Source of the DNA: Phialophora verrucosa
Lineage: Eukaryota; Ascomycota; Eurotiomycetes; Chaetothyriales; Herpotrichiellaceae
DNA: 64,000 nucleotides
Assembly: GCA_002099365.1 (NCBI GenBank)
Contig: MSED01000010.1
Coordinates: forward strand, 727,480 to 791,479
Reading direction: 5' to 3'
The notes under the pieces are model-generated. The model ran no database searches. It worked only from the letters and a program-made list of their open reading frames with translations, and was not told where the DNA came from. Below, in pieces: positions 41,830 through 54,500 of this stretch; the first letter of the stretch is position 1, and each line of letters opens with the position of its first letter. Position numbers and translations under genes: made by a program.

Positions 41830-43483
41830 CTACAGTCTTGCCTTAATAATACGCTCCATCTCCTTCGCATCCGCTTTCGCCCATTCCTTGATGACCTTCC
41901 TCACAATCTTACCGCTGGCAAGTTTAGGGACCTCCTGAATGAACTTCACGCCTCCGGTAAGTCGTTTATGCTTGGCCACCCTCTGAGCAACAAAGTCTTG
42001 CAGATCCTTTTCAGTGACTCGAGCGTCGGATTGTAGAACAACGTAACCCCTCGGCATCTCTTCGTCGTGAATGGTCATCCCAGCTACGGTGGCGTCTGCC
42101 ACAGCTTGATGCTCGAGTAGAACGGCTTCCAACTCTGCAGGGGCAACTTGAAGACCCTAAACTGTCAGCGGGATCATATGGTAGGAATTGACTTACATTG
42201 ACTTTGATCAATTCCTTCTTTCGATCAACAATCCACCATTTGCCCTTTCGTGTGACTGCGACGTCGCCAGTCTTTAACCATCCGTCTGGTTTGCATTCAA
42301 GAGTAGCTTGCTCGTTCTTCCAGTACCCGAGCATCATTTGTGGTCCTCTCAAATATAGTTCTCCGGGCTCACCTTCGCTTGGGTTTGTGCCATCTTCGTT
42401 CAGTAGGAAGGCTTCAGTATTAGGCAACAGATATCCGATACTGCCGGTCAATTCTCTACTCAAACCAGGATTCATGAACGCGACACAAGTTGTCTCGGAC
42501 ATTCCAAACGCTTGGTTGACGATCATTCCAAATCGGTTCATGACTTCGTTTTGCAGGTCATTCGAGAGTGGAGCTGCGCCAGAGATGATGTGTTTAACAC
42601 TGGTTATGTCGTATTTCGCGGTCTCGGGTCGTTTGGCCATCATAACGAGAATTGGTGGGACTGCTTGCAATGCTGTGATTTTGAATTGTTGAATATGTCG
42701 TAGGAGGCCCTCGAACGTGAACTTGGACATGATGTAGACCGGGATTTGGAGTTTGCAGGCAATATTCATTGTGAAGAGCTGAGAGTATGCATGGTAAAGT
42801 GGGAGGAAAGACGTCCATCTTTCGGCAGATGTGTACTCGCCCTGATTGATCACTTGAGCGCTGTTGGCGATAAGATTGTGATGTGTAATACAAACACCTT
42901 TTGGCAGGCCAGTGGTGCCACTTGAAAAGTTGATAACTGCTGTTGTTCTTGTGGCGGCTTCGCCCAGTGGATCCCATCGCCAGGATGTTGCCTCTTCTTC
43001 AGAAGCGAGGATTGATCGCCAACCTTGTAGACCATGCTGTGGTTCGGAGAAGACGAAGAGGCGATCCAATGGCATGCCGGCTTGTTTTGCAGCGGCAATC
43101 CCTGTTTCAAGGAGTGTGTCGTGGATGACTAGGATGGCAGCGTCGACGGTTTTGATTTGATGTGCCAGTTCGTTGCTTGTATATCCTGGATTTGCACCCG
43201 TAAAGTATCTTTTCGACCCCGCAGCTGTTAGGTAGACCACGGGAACGAAGATGTGATTTGGACTAAAGATCATGATGGCTCGTTGTTCAGGGATGCCTAA
43301 TTTGTCGAGGCCAACGGCGAATCTCTTGATTAGGGATAGCATTTGGATTTGGGAGAGGCTGCTTGAAGGGTTGTTTGCTTCAATCCAGATTGGATTGGGT
43401 GTTGGCTTGGTTTTTTGGGGGAACAGGTAGGATAGGATGTTACATTTCGGTATATCAAGCGGTGGCCATGGTGAGGTGTACAT
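41830..43483 (-). CDS. 4-coumarate-CoA ligase-like acyl-CoA synthetase, 537 aa, PTS1 end
   Basis: An ATP-dependent carboxylate-CoA ligase of the AMP-binding (ANL) superfamily. Exons: 43483-42197 and 42156-41830, with a 40-bp intron (42196-42157, GTAAGT...CTGACAGTTTAG). Start chosen at 43483 (MYTSPWPPLDIPKC), where homology normally begins; the frame is open 52 codons further but that part reads like leader. Motifs: SSGTTGLPKG at 187-196 (ATP loop), FGMSETT at 326-332, GWLKTGD at 401-407, KELIKVNGLQVAPAELE spanning the splice, and the catalytic Lys512 in LASGKIVRK. The protein ends in KARL; ARL is an accepted peroxisomal signal variant. It would activate a cinnamic-, benzoic- or fatty-acid-type substrate, likely in peroxisomes. 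The domain order matches fungal 4CL-like enzymes. Confidence 0.92.
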
Positions 43484-45284
43484 TCTGGACTGATCTAGAG
43501 AGAGGAAGTAGGTGATAGCAAACTGCAGGGTTAGGAAACGGACCGAATTAAGCACGCAGCTTGTATAATTCTGAATATTAAGGGTAGTGGTTACCGGAGA
43601 CACAGATGGGGGAATACTCTCTAGATGGAGGAGTTCCATGCCGTAAAATCCGTGATGCTTCGGAGTTACAGTGCTCTATTCGGTATGAGTCGGCTTCGCG
43701 ATCTATGGTACTGGAGCAATGAGATTCGATGAAGAAATTCATCATTATGCTTATTTTGGCCGGCCGATTTCCTTACATGTAGGTTGGACTTCGCGGTGAT
43801 CTCGAGCAATCAACTGTCTAAGGTAACCATAAACGTACATGAGCGATCATCGAGACTCGTACACTTTTAACCTTTTCACTCATTTCGTAAGATCCAACGC
43901 ATATTGCACGCTGTCTGCACAGCTCCAGTGAAGTCGGCTTGAGAGTGGAAGTTTGTCGCTATACTCGCCTCTGATGAAGAATGTCGCCGGAGTCATCAGC
44001 ACATTGGGCAAAACTTGGACATTACTTTTTTCTATTCTCGGTTACTATCCAGGCATGTATGGGAGATGAACGAAGAGAAAGATGTAGAAATTTTGGCCTG
44101 GCCGCCGCGTGGGGCGACCTTTCTTCCTTCTAGTTGCACCATGTTGGGAAGTGCTGGTGACTGTGTTATATTGTAGTCCGAGTCGTGTTCCATTGTAGGT
44201 TAGAAGCTCAAGCCAAGGCTAGTACCACAAGGTGATGCTTCTGGTCAATACAAGCAAGAGAGCTCGATCTGAACTCAACGGGCGAACTTGAATGAGCCAA
44301 GCATGTTCGAAAACAGTTTCGAGCCTTACGGACGAGGCGGGATGCAGTACGGTCGTCCGATCGGGTCTTGACCTCTGGCGCTATTGGCATGCAGATTGGA
44401 TTCATTTTTGGCATGCGGAAGTAAGGAGGCTGGACGTTGTGCACGGCAATTAACAGTCGAACAACCCACCCGGATTGAAATTTGAGTTAGTCCTGGGGCA
44501 GTTCAGTCCAGCACGTTGCTCCAGTCTGCAGATATGCGGGTATGTGAGAGGCCGCGCACAGGCAATTCAATGAGCTCGGCTGAGCCCAACGTACAAGCGT
44601 CGCCTCTGCCCGACACCAAGACTCGATTGAGGGACTGAGGCCTACATCGACCTGAGAGGGTACGCGGTGCGGATGAAGTCGCCGCCGACAAGCCTTGTTG
44701 CTTCCTGATACCGAAAGGATCCTCGATATGTGTCGTGGGTACGGTGTAAGGCCTTACACAAGCCTAGAACTTCAGATGGTCCAGCTAGCGTTAAGGATTA
44801 GGTCGTTTCCACCAATGATTGTACGAGAGATTTCCACCTTTCTCATCCATCAAAATTCATTGCATGAACATCTTGCTTCTGGTAGATGGCCTGAACAGAG
44901 ATCGAGGAAAGGTGGCATCACGGGAAATGTCGCCTTGCCAAGAAGACTGCCAAGTGTCTCGGATAGGGGCGCGGTTGGCGGGAGAGCTTGGCATATTCTC
45001 AGAAGCGAGGTCGAACATATTGAGCCATGCCAAAAGGACGCCAATCGTTGGTCAAAGTCATGTTGTGATCAGGAGATCCTAGCATTAGTAGGAAGTGCGG
45101 AACCATTCTGCACCCCATAACGCGTGAAAGATGCAACCTTAGGCGAACAGGCTTCTCTAGTCGACCGCACGGCATCTCCCGACCTTCATAGATGATGTTG
45201 AACCGAGCATACTCCGAGGCACCTCGTCGGCGCCGTTCGAGACAACGGCGCGTCTTAAGAGTGTCTCGAGAGTGCCTCAAGAGT
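43484..45284. other. Ligase promoter and gene-free DNA up to the AT-rich border
   Basis: The first about 200 bases should contain the ligase promoter; CGGAGA at 43595 and CGGAGT at 43661 match the word repeated in the other cluster promoters. From about 43,800 to 45,284 I see only short motif-free frames. Composition stays normal until about 45,260 and then changes within a few tens of bases. Confidence 0.55.
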
Positions 45285-45377
45285 GCCCCGAGTACCTTAG
45301 AGTACCCCTAAGTGCTTTAGAGATACCTCGGCGGTAGTATTAAGGTAGAGAGATATAGACGTCTTTTAAATATATTA

Positions 45378-45680
45378 TTAGGAATATCTCGAGACGCTAA
45401 GGAATATTCCGGCGCTAAGGGTTTTATATAGATAAAGGGATACTCGTATAAGAGAAGCATCCTTCTCTTATACTTCGAGTCTCGTATTATTAGGGATAGC
45501 TTAATAGAATAGGTAGAGTGTAGTAATAATAATAATATTTAAGGTTTAAGTTACTCTTAATATTTAGTTAATATAAGACTTAAAGTATAAGAGAAGGATA
45601 CTTCTCTTATATAAATATCCCCTTATCTATATAAAACCTTTAGCGCCGGAATATTCCTTAGTATCTCGAGATATTCTTAA
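45378..45680. repeat. Imperfect inverted repeat, 98-bp arms
   Basis: The left arm (45378-45475) and right arm (45583-45680) are reverse complements with a handful of mismatches, separated by 107 bp. Each arm carries GGAATATTCCGGCGCTAA and, at the inner end, its own small hairpin; in the left arm this is 45447-45457 with 45462-45472 (TATAAGAGAAG and its complement). It lies about 100 bp inside the AT-rich border. It could be a terminal part of an element or a fold-back sequence. Confidence 0.85.
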
Positions 45681-46030
45681 TAACTATCCCCTCTTCTTAG
45701 GGCTTCTTGTTTTTAAGAAGCGATATAATTATATATAAGATATATTATATAGGTTTTTATAATAGCCTTATAGCGAATATTATTATTTAAGTAGTTTTTA
45801 GGTATAGTATTTCTATTATAGTACTATAATATTAATAAACTATAGCCTTACCCTTAGTATATAGCTTTACTAAATATATAGCTTACTATTAATAATAAAT
45901 ATAGTTATTAATAGTAAATATAGTTATTATTACTTATAGCGGTAAAGTCGCTATTATATTTAATAGTTACTATATATTTATAACTAAAACTATCTTTTTA
46001 TTCTTCTTCTTCTTTTTTTTTTCTCTCTCT

Positions 46031-46037
46031 TATAATA

Positions 46038-46121
<84 letters not shown>

Positions 46122-46143
46122 GTAATAATAATAATAATTTATA
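46031..46143. repeat. (TAA)n microsatellite
   Basis: Roughly 110 bp of almost uninterrupted TAA/AAT trinucleotides with single-base exceptions (GTAATAA) near each end. It follows a pyrimidine tract (CTTCTTCTTCTTTTTTTTTTCTCTCTCT). Confidence 0.95.
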
Positions 46144-46340
46144 AATACTCCTTTATAGCGACTTATATATTATATTATATATTTAGCTAATATATAGCTA
46201 ACCTTTTAGTTAATTAATCTTCTTTCTTAATTTTTACTAATAAGTATAAGTTACTTTTTATACTTAGTATATATTAATTATAATAATATCGATTATTAAA
46301 GTTTAAGTTCTTTTTATACTTCCCGCCCTTACTCTTACTG

Positions 46341-46369
46341 CCCCCGCCCCCTTCGCCCCCTCCGCCCCC
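46341..46369 (-). other. Four-run C tract (G-quadruplex motif on minus strand)
   Basis: Four runs of five C at 46341-46345, 46347-46351, 46356-46360 and 46365-46369, with loops of 1, 4 and 4 bases. On the minus strand these are four G5 runs, an unusually strong quadruplex pattern. It sits in an island of GC-rich, CpA-free sequence (about 46320-46430) inside the AT-rich isochore. Confidence 0.85.
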
Positions 46370-48118
46370 GCCGACCTTAACGCTATAGGCGCCGCGGCCG
46401 TAAATAGCGGCGGTAATAGCCGTTATAGTAATAATAATAGTAGTAAGCCGCTTAATAGTAGTAAAAATAAGTATAGTATATCTTATCTTTTTATATATTG
46501 TATAATTATAATAGTTAACTTATATACTTAAAGCGATCTCTAAGCCCGCTTAAGAAGAAGAAGTATATTTACGCGTTAGCGCTACTTTACTACTAGTACC
46601 TATATTCGCTATATAATACTAGTATAGAGTATATACTAATATATAAGAAGATATAAAATTATATATATTATAATTATTATACTTAAGATAATTATAATAA
46701 TATTAGTAAATATATTTTAATATACTCTTTATCTACTTCTTTTATATAAGTAGTATATTAATTATTAAGTAAACTGTAAGTTCTTACTTCTTTTACCTTT
46801 ATTATTTAGCGGCTTCTCGATAATAATAATATATTAGTTATAAGTAAAGCGGATATATTTATTATAGTTAATATCTAAGCTTTAGCTAAAGTATTCTTTA
46901 ACTATATATAATTAGCGGAAGTTAATACTATTTATCTAGCGCTTAATATTTATACTTATAATAACTATAACCGCTTTTTATTTACTTCTCTTAAAGGAGT
47001 TATAAATATAGATACGCTCTTAGTATAGCTTAATAATATTATTAAGGTATTATATAATATAACCGCTACTTAATATTATTATATAAATTTACTCTTCTTA
47101 TATTAGTTATATATTAACCTTTTATTAGGCCGATCGCGGCCCGCTTAAGTAAGCTAATAAGTTATTATTTTTATTATTTTCGTTAAGCGAAAAGTAAATA
47201 CTAACTTACTTATATATAAGTAGTTAGTTAAGGTATAAATAAATATCGCCTTTAAACTATATACTCTTTATATATATATCGCTTATAGCTTAATATATTA
47301 AAGGGTTTTACTATAATAGATCTATATATATATTTTTTATAAGTTATATAGCGGGATAATATAAAGGACCCCCTTAATAAATAATAAATATTTCCTTTAT
47401 TTTTAGGGTTAAGTTTATATATATACTTAATATATTAATTATAGTATAACTTAAATAATATATATATAAGCTTATTTTCTTCCTTTCTTAAATATCTTAA
47501 TTATATTATATATATATAGTATATTTATCTTTAGTTTCTATAAGTTATTTACTTTAGAAAATCTCTTTTATTAAATATAGAAAAAAGTCTCTCCTTACTA
47601 TATATATTTATTAAGAATTTCCGCGACTTTCTATTCCTCCTCTCTATTAATATCTATAGATATAGGCGGCTTAATATTAAGTTATATATAATACGCCTAT
47701 AATAGGGATATATAGAAAGTATAGTAAAGTTTACTATACTTTATTAAAAGATCTAGTTAATAAGTATTTAACTTAAACTATTTAACTACTTTAAAGGGCT
47801 CTAAGAATTAGTTAGCTAGCTTTTTATTTATATATAGTATATAAATATTCTTTATTATAAGTAGAACTTAATCTTTAATATTAAATTATATAGAAATATA
47901 TTTCTTATTATAGTACTCCGCTATTTTAGTAATTTATATTATTATAATATCGCGCGCTTCGTGTATTACTTATATTACTTTTATAAGTATAATTACCTTC
48001 TCTTTAGCCTTAGCGTTTCCTTATAACTTTATATATAATACTCCCGCTATATTTATATATATTAATAGCGAGAAGCGATATACTTTTATAAAGGGTATCT
48101 CGCCTATTATAGTATTAG

Positions 48119-48539
48119 CTTATAAGTAGACTATAGATTAGATACTAAATAGTCCGATAAGATAATATAACTCTATAGGGTTTTAAGCCTTATTAGATAG
48201 CTAATTTAATACTAAGAGCCTTATTAAATCGGACACTATAGGGGTCGGACTATACCGTCGGATAACTAGTATAGTCTAAAATAAATTTTTTTTTAAAAAA
48301 TTACTATAATTAGTATATTTTATTACTTTTTTTAGAATTATTACTAAGATTATTACTATTTTTAGTAAAAATTTAAGGTTTCGAACAGTCTTAGTAAAAC
48401 TTGACCCGTTTAAAACCTTATTTAGAACTAATTAGACTTAGGCTTAGATAAGATAAAAGTATCTAAGTATTATTATTAGACCGGATAAAAGCTTCTATAA
48501 CCCGACCTAAAACTGTCTAATTTATAGTCTACTTATAAG
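48119..48539. mobile_element. Small TIR-bounded element, about 420 bp
   Basis: CTTATAAGTAGACTATAGAT near 48119-48143 is matched by its reverse complement at about 48514-48539 with two mismatches, giving terminal inverted repeats of about 25 bp. The interior holds no coding sequence and is less uniform than its surroundings. No clear target-site duplication was found. It looks like a non-autonomous (MITE-like) element damaged by RIP, or a fold-back remnant. Confidence 0.45.
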
Positions 48540-51500
48540 TTTATAGTATATTTAGCGCTTATAAGTAATATCGCTTAGTTTAATTATTAATAGTTAATAT
48601 AATACCTTAAGTAGTACTTTAGAGTTTAATTTATTTACTTTATTTATTTATTAATCTAAAGATAAAAAGCGGTTAAAAAGAGTTTATAGATTATAAGATA
48701 GGAGTATAGTATACTTTAATAGGTTAATATAAAGATTAACCTTTAATTATTTATAATTAAAGTTAATATACTATACTTTATTATAATCTTCTTAAGAATA
48801 ATCTTATTTATAATAGTTATATTTATTATACTTCTATATAATATTAGTATTATTATCTTTAAATATTAATTAATAATTATTAATATTAAATTATATATAT
48901 AGACTATAAATTAAATAGTTTCGGATAGTAATTATATTAATATAAAGTTTTATTAGTATAATACTTTAAAAATTTACTTAAGAATAAAGTAATATATATT
49001 ATTATTATTTTTTAAGATAATTTTATATATTATCTTAATTTATTTTACCCCTTATACGCGGCTTAGGGATAGACCCTTCTTAAGCGACGACGATATTAAG
49101 ATCTCTTCTATTATACTCTCTTCGCTTTACTCTATCTATTACCGGTAGCGGCGACGCTATAGGATATTGTAGAGTAGTGTAGTAGCCCGATTAAGTCGTC
49201 GCCTGTTCGGCGCCTTAAGTAGGTCGGTTACTTAGCCCCGCGTGTAAGGCTATAAGGCTAGCTTTATTATACTTAAACTAAAAAGGTGTATTATATATTA
49301 GGTTACTATTACTATCTCTTATTATAAGAACTCTTAATTTATAGTATAGATAATAGATATTATTACTATTTTATTAATACTTATAATATTATTATAACTT
49401 ATTATAGTTATCCTCTCTTTAAAAGCTTTAGTAACGCCGCGCTTAACCGGTTGCGCGAGTAAACCCGGGCGCGGGTCGCCGCCTATCGCGCCTGTATTTA
49501 GGCGCTAGAGCGTAAATAAGCTCGCCTTTAAGGCGTATACTCTCTATTAATAGCTATATAATAGCGGTAGAGTAATCTCCTTATATAGCGCTCCCTTAGC
49601 GGCCTTAAGGAGAATACTAAACTTATTATCTTAATTGGCTTTTATATATATAGGCTACTACTTTAAGTAAATTATAAATAAACTTAACTTTAGTATATAA
49701 GTACTGTTATTAATAAGTACTAAACTCTCTATACCTCTCGCTAGTAGTTAAATTTAAGGATAGCCGCTCTAGTTATAAAGAGCTTTTAGCGTATCGCCTT
49801 AACCTTAAGCGATTAGCCTTCGTCTCGCGCTATAGCTACGCTCGTTATTCGATCTATAGCCTTATCCTCGACCTTAGCCTTATATATTATAATTTCTTAA
49901 TTATTCGACTAAATATTACCTTTATTTATTAAGTTAAATTATCTTTCTTACTAAGTACTCTAACTTTATTAATATATCTTTAAGTATTTTCTCCCTTTTT
50001 TACGGCCAGCCTTAAGGCTTTACCTGAACTATATATCGCCTATTATTTTAGTTAATTCTTAATTAGTAACTAACGCTTAATGTTATAACCGATTAAATTC
50101 CCCTTAATAACTTTCCTTTAGTCCCCTCTTAGACCTATTTAAGCTTTAACTATAGCTATCTAGCTTCGCTCGACTAAGCTTTAGCCCTCTCTTAAGTAGT
50201 ATAGCTAGGTCTAGTTATAGCCCCTTCTCTAGTAGTACGGCTAGATCTATTTATAGCTCCCTTTCCTAGCCTCTTAGTTTTCTACCCTCTCCTACGCCGC
50301 CGGTTTATTATAATAAAGATAGATAATTAAGGAATAATAATAGAGGTAATATATAACTAAAAGAGGAAGAGCGATAAGAGACGTAAACTTATAATAAATA
50401 AAGGGAGGCTAATAATAATATATTAGTATAGACCTCTTCGAGCGTAGGTGTATTTTTAAATCTTTCTATATTTAGCTCTCTAGATAACTCCTCTCTATAC
50501 CGTCTCTTAGCTATATTTTTTCCTTAAAGCTCGCTCTTTTAACTTAAGTTTAAGTATAAAGGGAATGAGCTAAAGGGTTTTAATACTAAATATAAAGTTA
50601 CGCCTCTTAAGTACGCCGTTAATAAGGTGTTTAACTTCTTCTATATATCGCTTTAAGGATATAGCGAGGCCCGCTATAACTATCTTTAAATTTAATATTA
50701 GCGCTTTATTTATAACGATAAATACTATAGCTTAGACTATATTGTTAATAAGCTTAATATATTATTAGTTCTTTATACTCTTAACCTTTTTATACCTTAA
50801 GATCTATATAATTAGCCGCTCGCGACGCCCGCTTAATTAGATATAATATTCTATAGTATCTAACTAGATAAAGTATTCTTTAAGTAAGTTTATCTTTATT
50901 AGAAAGAAACCTATATTTAGGCCCTTAGCTAGTATATTAATATCGATAGCTTACTAGGCTTCCTATATAGCCTAGTAGTATATCGGTATAGTCTATTAAA
51001 TTAGCCTATATCTCTTATAAAGTAAAATATTACTACTAACTAATATATTTAGGCTTATTAATATAATAATATACTTATCGCCGCGCTATAAGAAGAAGCT
51101 CTTAAGCGGGTTACTATTCTCTTCTAGAACTTACTATATTTCTATATTAGGAATGTTTATATAATAGTCTCTTAAGTAGTTACTCTATATATTAGCTTTC
51201 TATATCTAGCGTAGTAGCCTAGATACGACTTTATAATAATAATATAGAAGTAACTTAAGCGCTAGACTATATAGGTTTAGTAGCGCGCTATCTATATAGT
51301 TTACCTTACTTATATTACTTAGTATCTACTTATAAGCTATCGCTATATCGTCGTTAATTCGCGCGCCCGCTAGATTAAGTTACGCCTTATTAACGGCGTA
51401 GCTTACTAGGCTTAGTAGACCGTAATTTATTACCTTTAGTATAAGTATCTTGGGCCTATTTAGAACGAGATTAGATATATTATCTGTAATATTCTTAGTT

Positions 51501-54500
51501 TAGGCGACTTCCGTGAATCTTAGCTCTTCTTTTACGCTAAAGGTATAAAGCTCTAATTTAAGGTAAGCTCTAGTCGGCTGTATATTCTTAATATAATTAA
51601 CTTCTTCCTAGATTTCTTTAATTTAACCTTCGATATAGATTACGTTAACCTTAACTGTATTTAGTATAACTTAACGCTTAAGATCGCGCCGACCGTCTTC
51701 TATCTTCCTAATAAGGAGCCGTATATCGATAAGAAGGTATAGGTCTATCTCTAGAAATAGTACTACCTTAAGATTATTATTAAGCGGATCTATAATAATT
51801 AGTTTAGTATAGTTAGCGGTAAGGCTTAGCGCTACTATAATATAAGTATATTTTATAAAGCTATATTTATTATTAGCGAACCGCTAAAGCGCTTAAAATT
51901 ATATTATAATAGGGTCCTCTATATTTAGCTATATAATTCGGCTAAGGAATTTATTAATATATAGAAGGTACTACTCTTTACTAATAATAGCTTAGAAGAG
52001 ATAGCTCTTAAGTCTCTTTTATATCGCTTAACTATTTATTTTACTAGTAGTTAATATTATTAATATACTATAGTAAAATAGGTATATAATATTAGTAAAA
52101 TTTATATATATATTAGCCTCTTTAACTCTTATTATTAATCTTTCGATATTTGTAATAAGTAGCGGCTTAATTACTTTATTCTTCTAGGTCTCTGTAATTA
52201 GCTATAACTTTAAGCGGCCGACGCGCTTATTATTATTTACTATAACTATCTATTATACATTTAGGCTGTCTATACTCTCGTTCTTTATAACTTCCTTTAG
52301 TAGTAGGCTAATAAGTTCGCCGGCCTCTTTAAGATTATACGCGCTTATAGCCTTAGCGTATAAATAACCTAAGAGGAGACTAAAATAATAGCTATAGCCC
52401 TTCGCTACTTACGCTTTATATTTAGAGGCTATAACTATACCTGTAAGAGTATATTATAGTAAAGTCGCCGCGAGTATAACGTCTTTAACTAAGGCCTCTA
52501 TATTTAGTACGGCTTAGGCTTTTATAATACCTTATTTATTTATAACTTTTACTAACTAAAGCCGTATATCGTCTAGGATCGGTTTAACTTCTAATCGGCT
52601 ATTACTAACTATATCCTCTTCGGGAACTAAATTATCCGCGATTAGTACTTTCGCTATAGAGGCTATATCTATAATCTATTCGAGACTCGCCGGAAGCTTA
52701 AGGCCGCCCTTATCTAGTTTAATAACTAGTACTATATTAAGTATATACGCTCCCGCTTATTTCGGTACTTTACTTATATAGTACTTCTATAGATATATAT
52801 TAATGTTCTATAGGCTATCTAGAAGAATTTACTCTAGGCTTTTAATCTTAATATAGTTAAGGACGCGTTAACTAATATAATACCCTAAAGTTAGTAGTCC
52901 CTTAAGGAGATTCTTATTAACTCGCTTTATTGTGTTATTGATAATAAGTTAAAGTATAAGAAGCTATAGTAACTATTTAACTATCTATTTAACTTTAATA
53001 ACTATCTAATATGTTATTATTAAGACGCGTCCCCCTTCTGGGCTTATTACTAGTTTATAGCCTGTTAGCTTATAGATCTATTAAAGTATCTGTTTAATAT
53101 AGTATTTACTATATATTACTACCGGAAGCTATAGTAATTATTATTTACGTACTACTAGATTATACTATATTTAGATAAAGCTAGCCTTATATAGAAGATA
53201 AAAACTAACCTCGATAATAAGTATATATAGTACTTAATCTATTTAAATACGCTTAATCCGACCGACGCTAACCTCTTAGCCCTTAACCCGATTAAGGGAT
53301 AGCTATATAGCGCTAAAGCGGAACCTTATATAGGTATACCTCTATCGCTGCTAGCCTACCTAACTTAGGCGCTAGAGACGTAGGAGATCTAGTTATAGGT
53401 ATAAGGAAGGTTATAGGAAGTAAGGTAGTTTTAGTAGCTATAGCTATCTAAATATTATCTACTATAATAGTCTCGTCTCGAAAGCTATATATTTATTTAT
53501 ATTTCTAGTTATATATCTATTTATATTTATATCTATATAATAGATAGAATATATATAGAAGGTATTAAGCTCTATAATAAGATAGCTATAATATAGTTTA
53601 TAGAATAGATTTAACTAAAAAATTAGCTACCTTATCTATTAGATTTAGTTTATAGATTACTATTTTATAATAACTCTAAAGAAATATTCTATACTATACT
53701 TATAGCCTCGTTTATATTTATTAGTCGACTTACTTAACTCGGTCCTTACTATAATAGCGTTAAGTAGTTAAGTCGGTTACTATATTCGGGTAGAGGCTAT
53801 TCTTATATTAAGAGCCTTATATTAATAACCTTTAATACTATACTTAGTTTATATATAACTTATAAAAGAAGATATTAAAGCGTAAGTAACTATAATAAAT
53901 AATACTTTATAGAGTTCTATAATAATAGTAATAAAATAAAGATAGTTTACGACCCGCTCTATATATAGATATAATAAGATTTAATCTATAGAATAGATCT
54001 ATCTATATTTAATACTTAATAAGTGTTAAAAGGCGAAAAGATAAAGTAGTCTCTAGAATAGATTTAATAAGGCGCCGAGCTAAATTATTACTTTACTTTA
54101 CTACCGCCGCTTTTATCTTCTTATTTAAAATTTAACATTAATTTATTATCTCTTTTATTTATAATATATATATTCTCTCTTTAAATTTTATAAATAAATC
54201 GCTATATAACTATATATAAATAAATTTAGTAAATACTATATTAAAATATATATAGAACGGCTCGTGCTAATACTAGATAGTAGCTCGACTATTTATCTCG
54301 CTTACGCTATACGGCGCGGCGTATAAACTATTAAAGATTTAAGTTAAAGGTTAGTAACTTATTACTTTAGAACTAATAAATCTAGTCTATAGACTACTTC
54401 TTACCTCTCTCTTACTATATAGCTATATAAGTCTAGTAGATCTAGTTTATTAACTACTTACTATATACTTATCTCTCTAATCTAAAGTTTTACTATCTTT

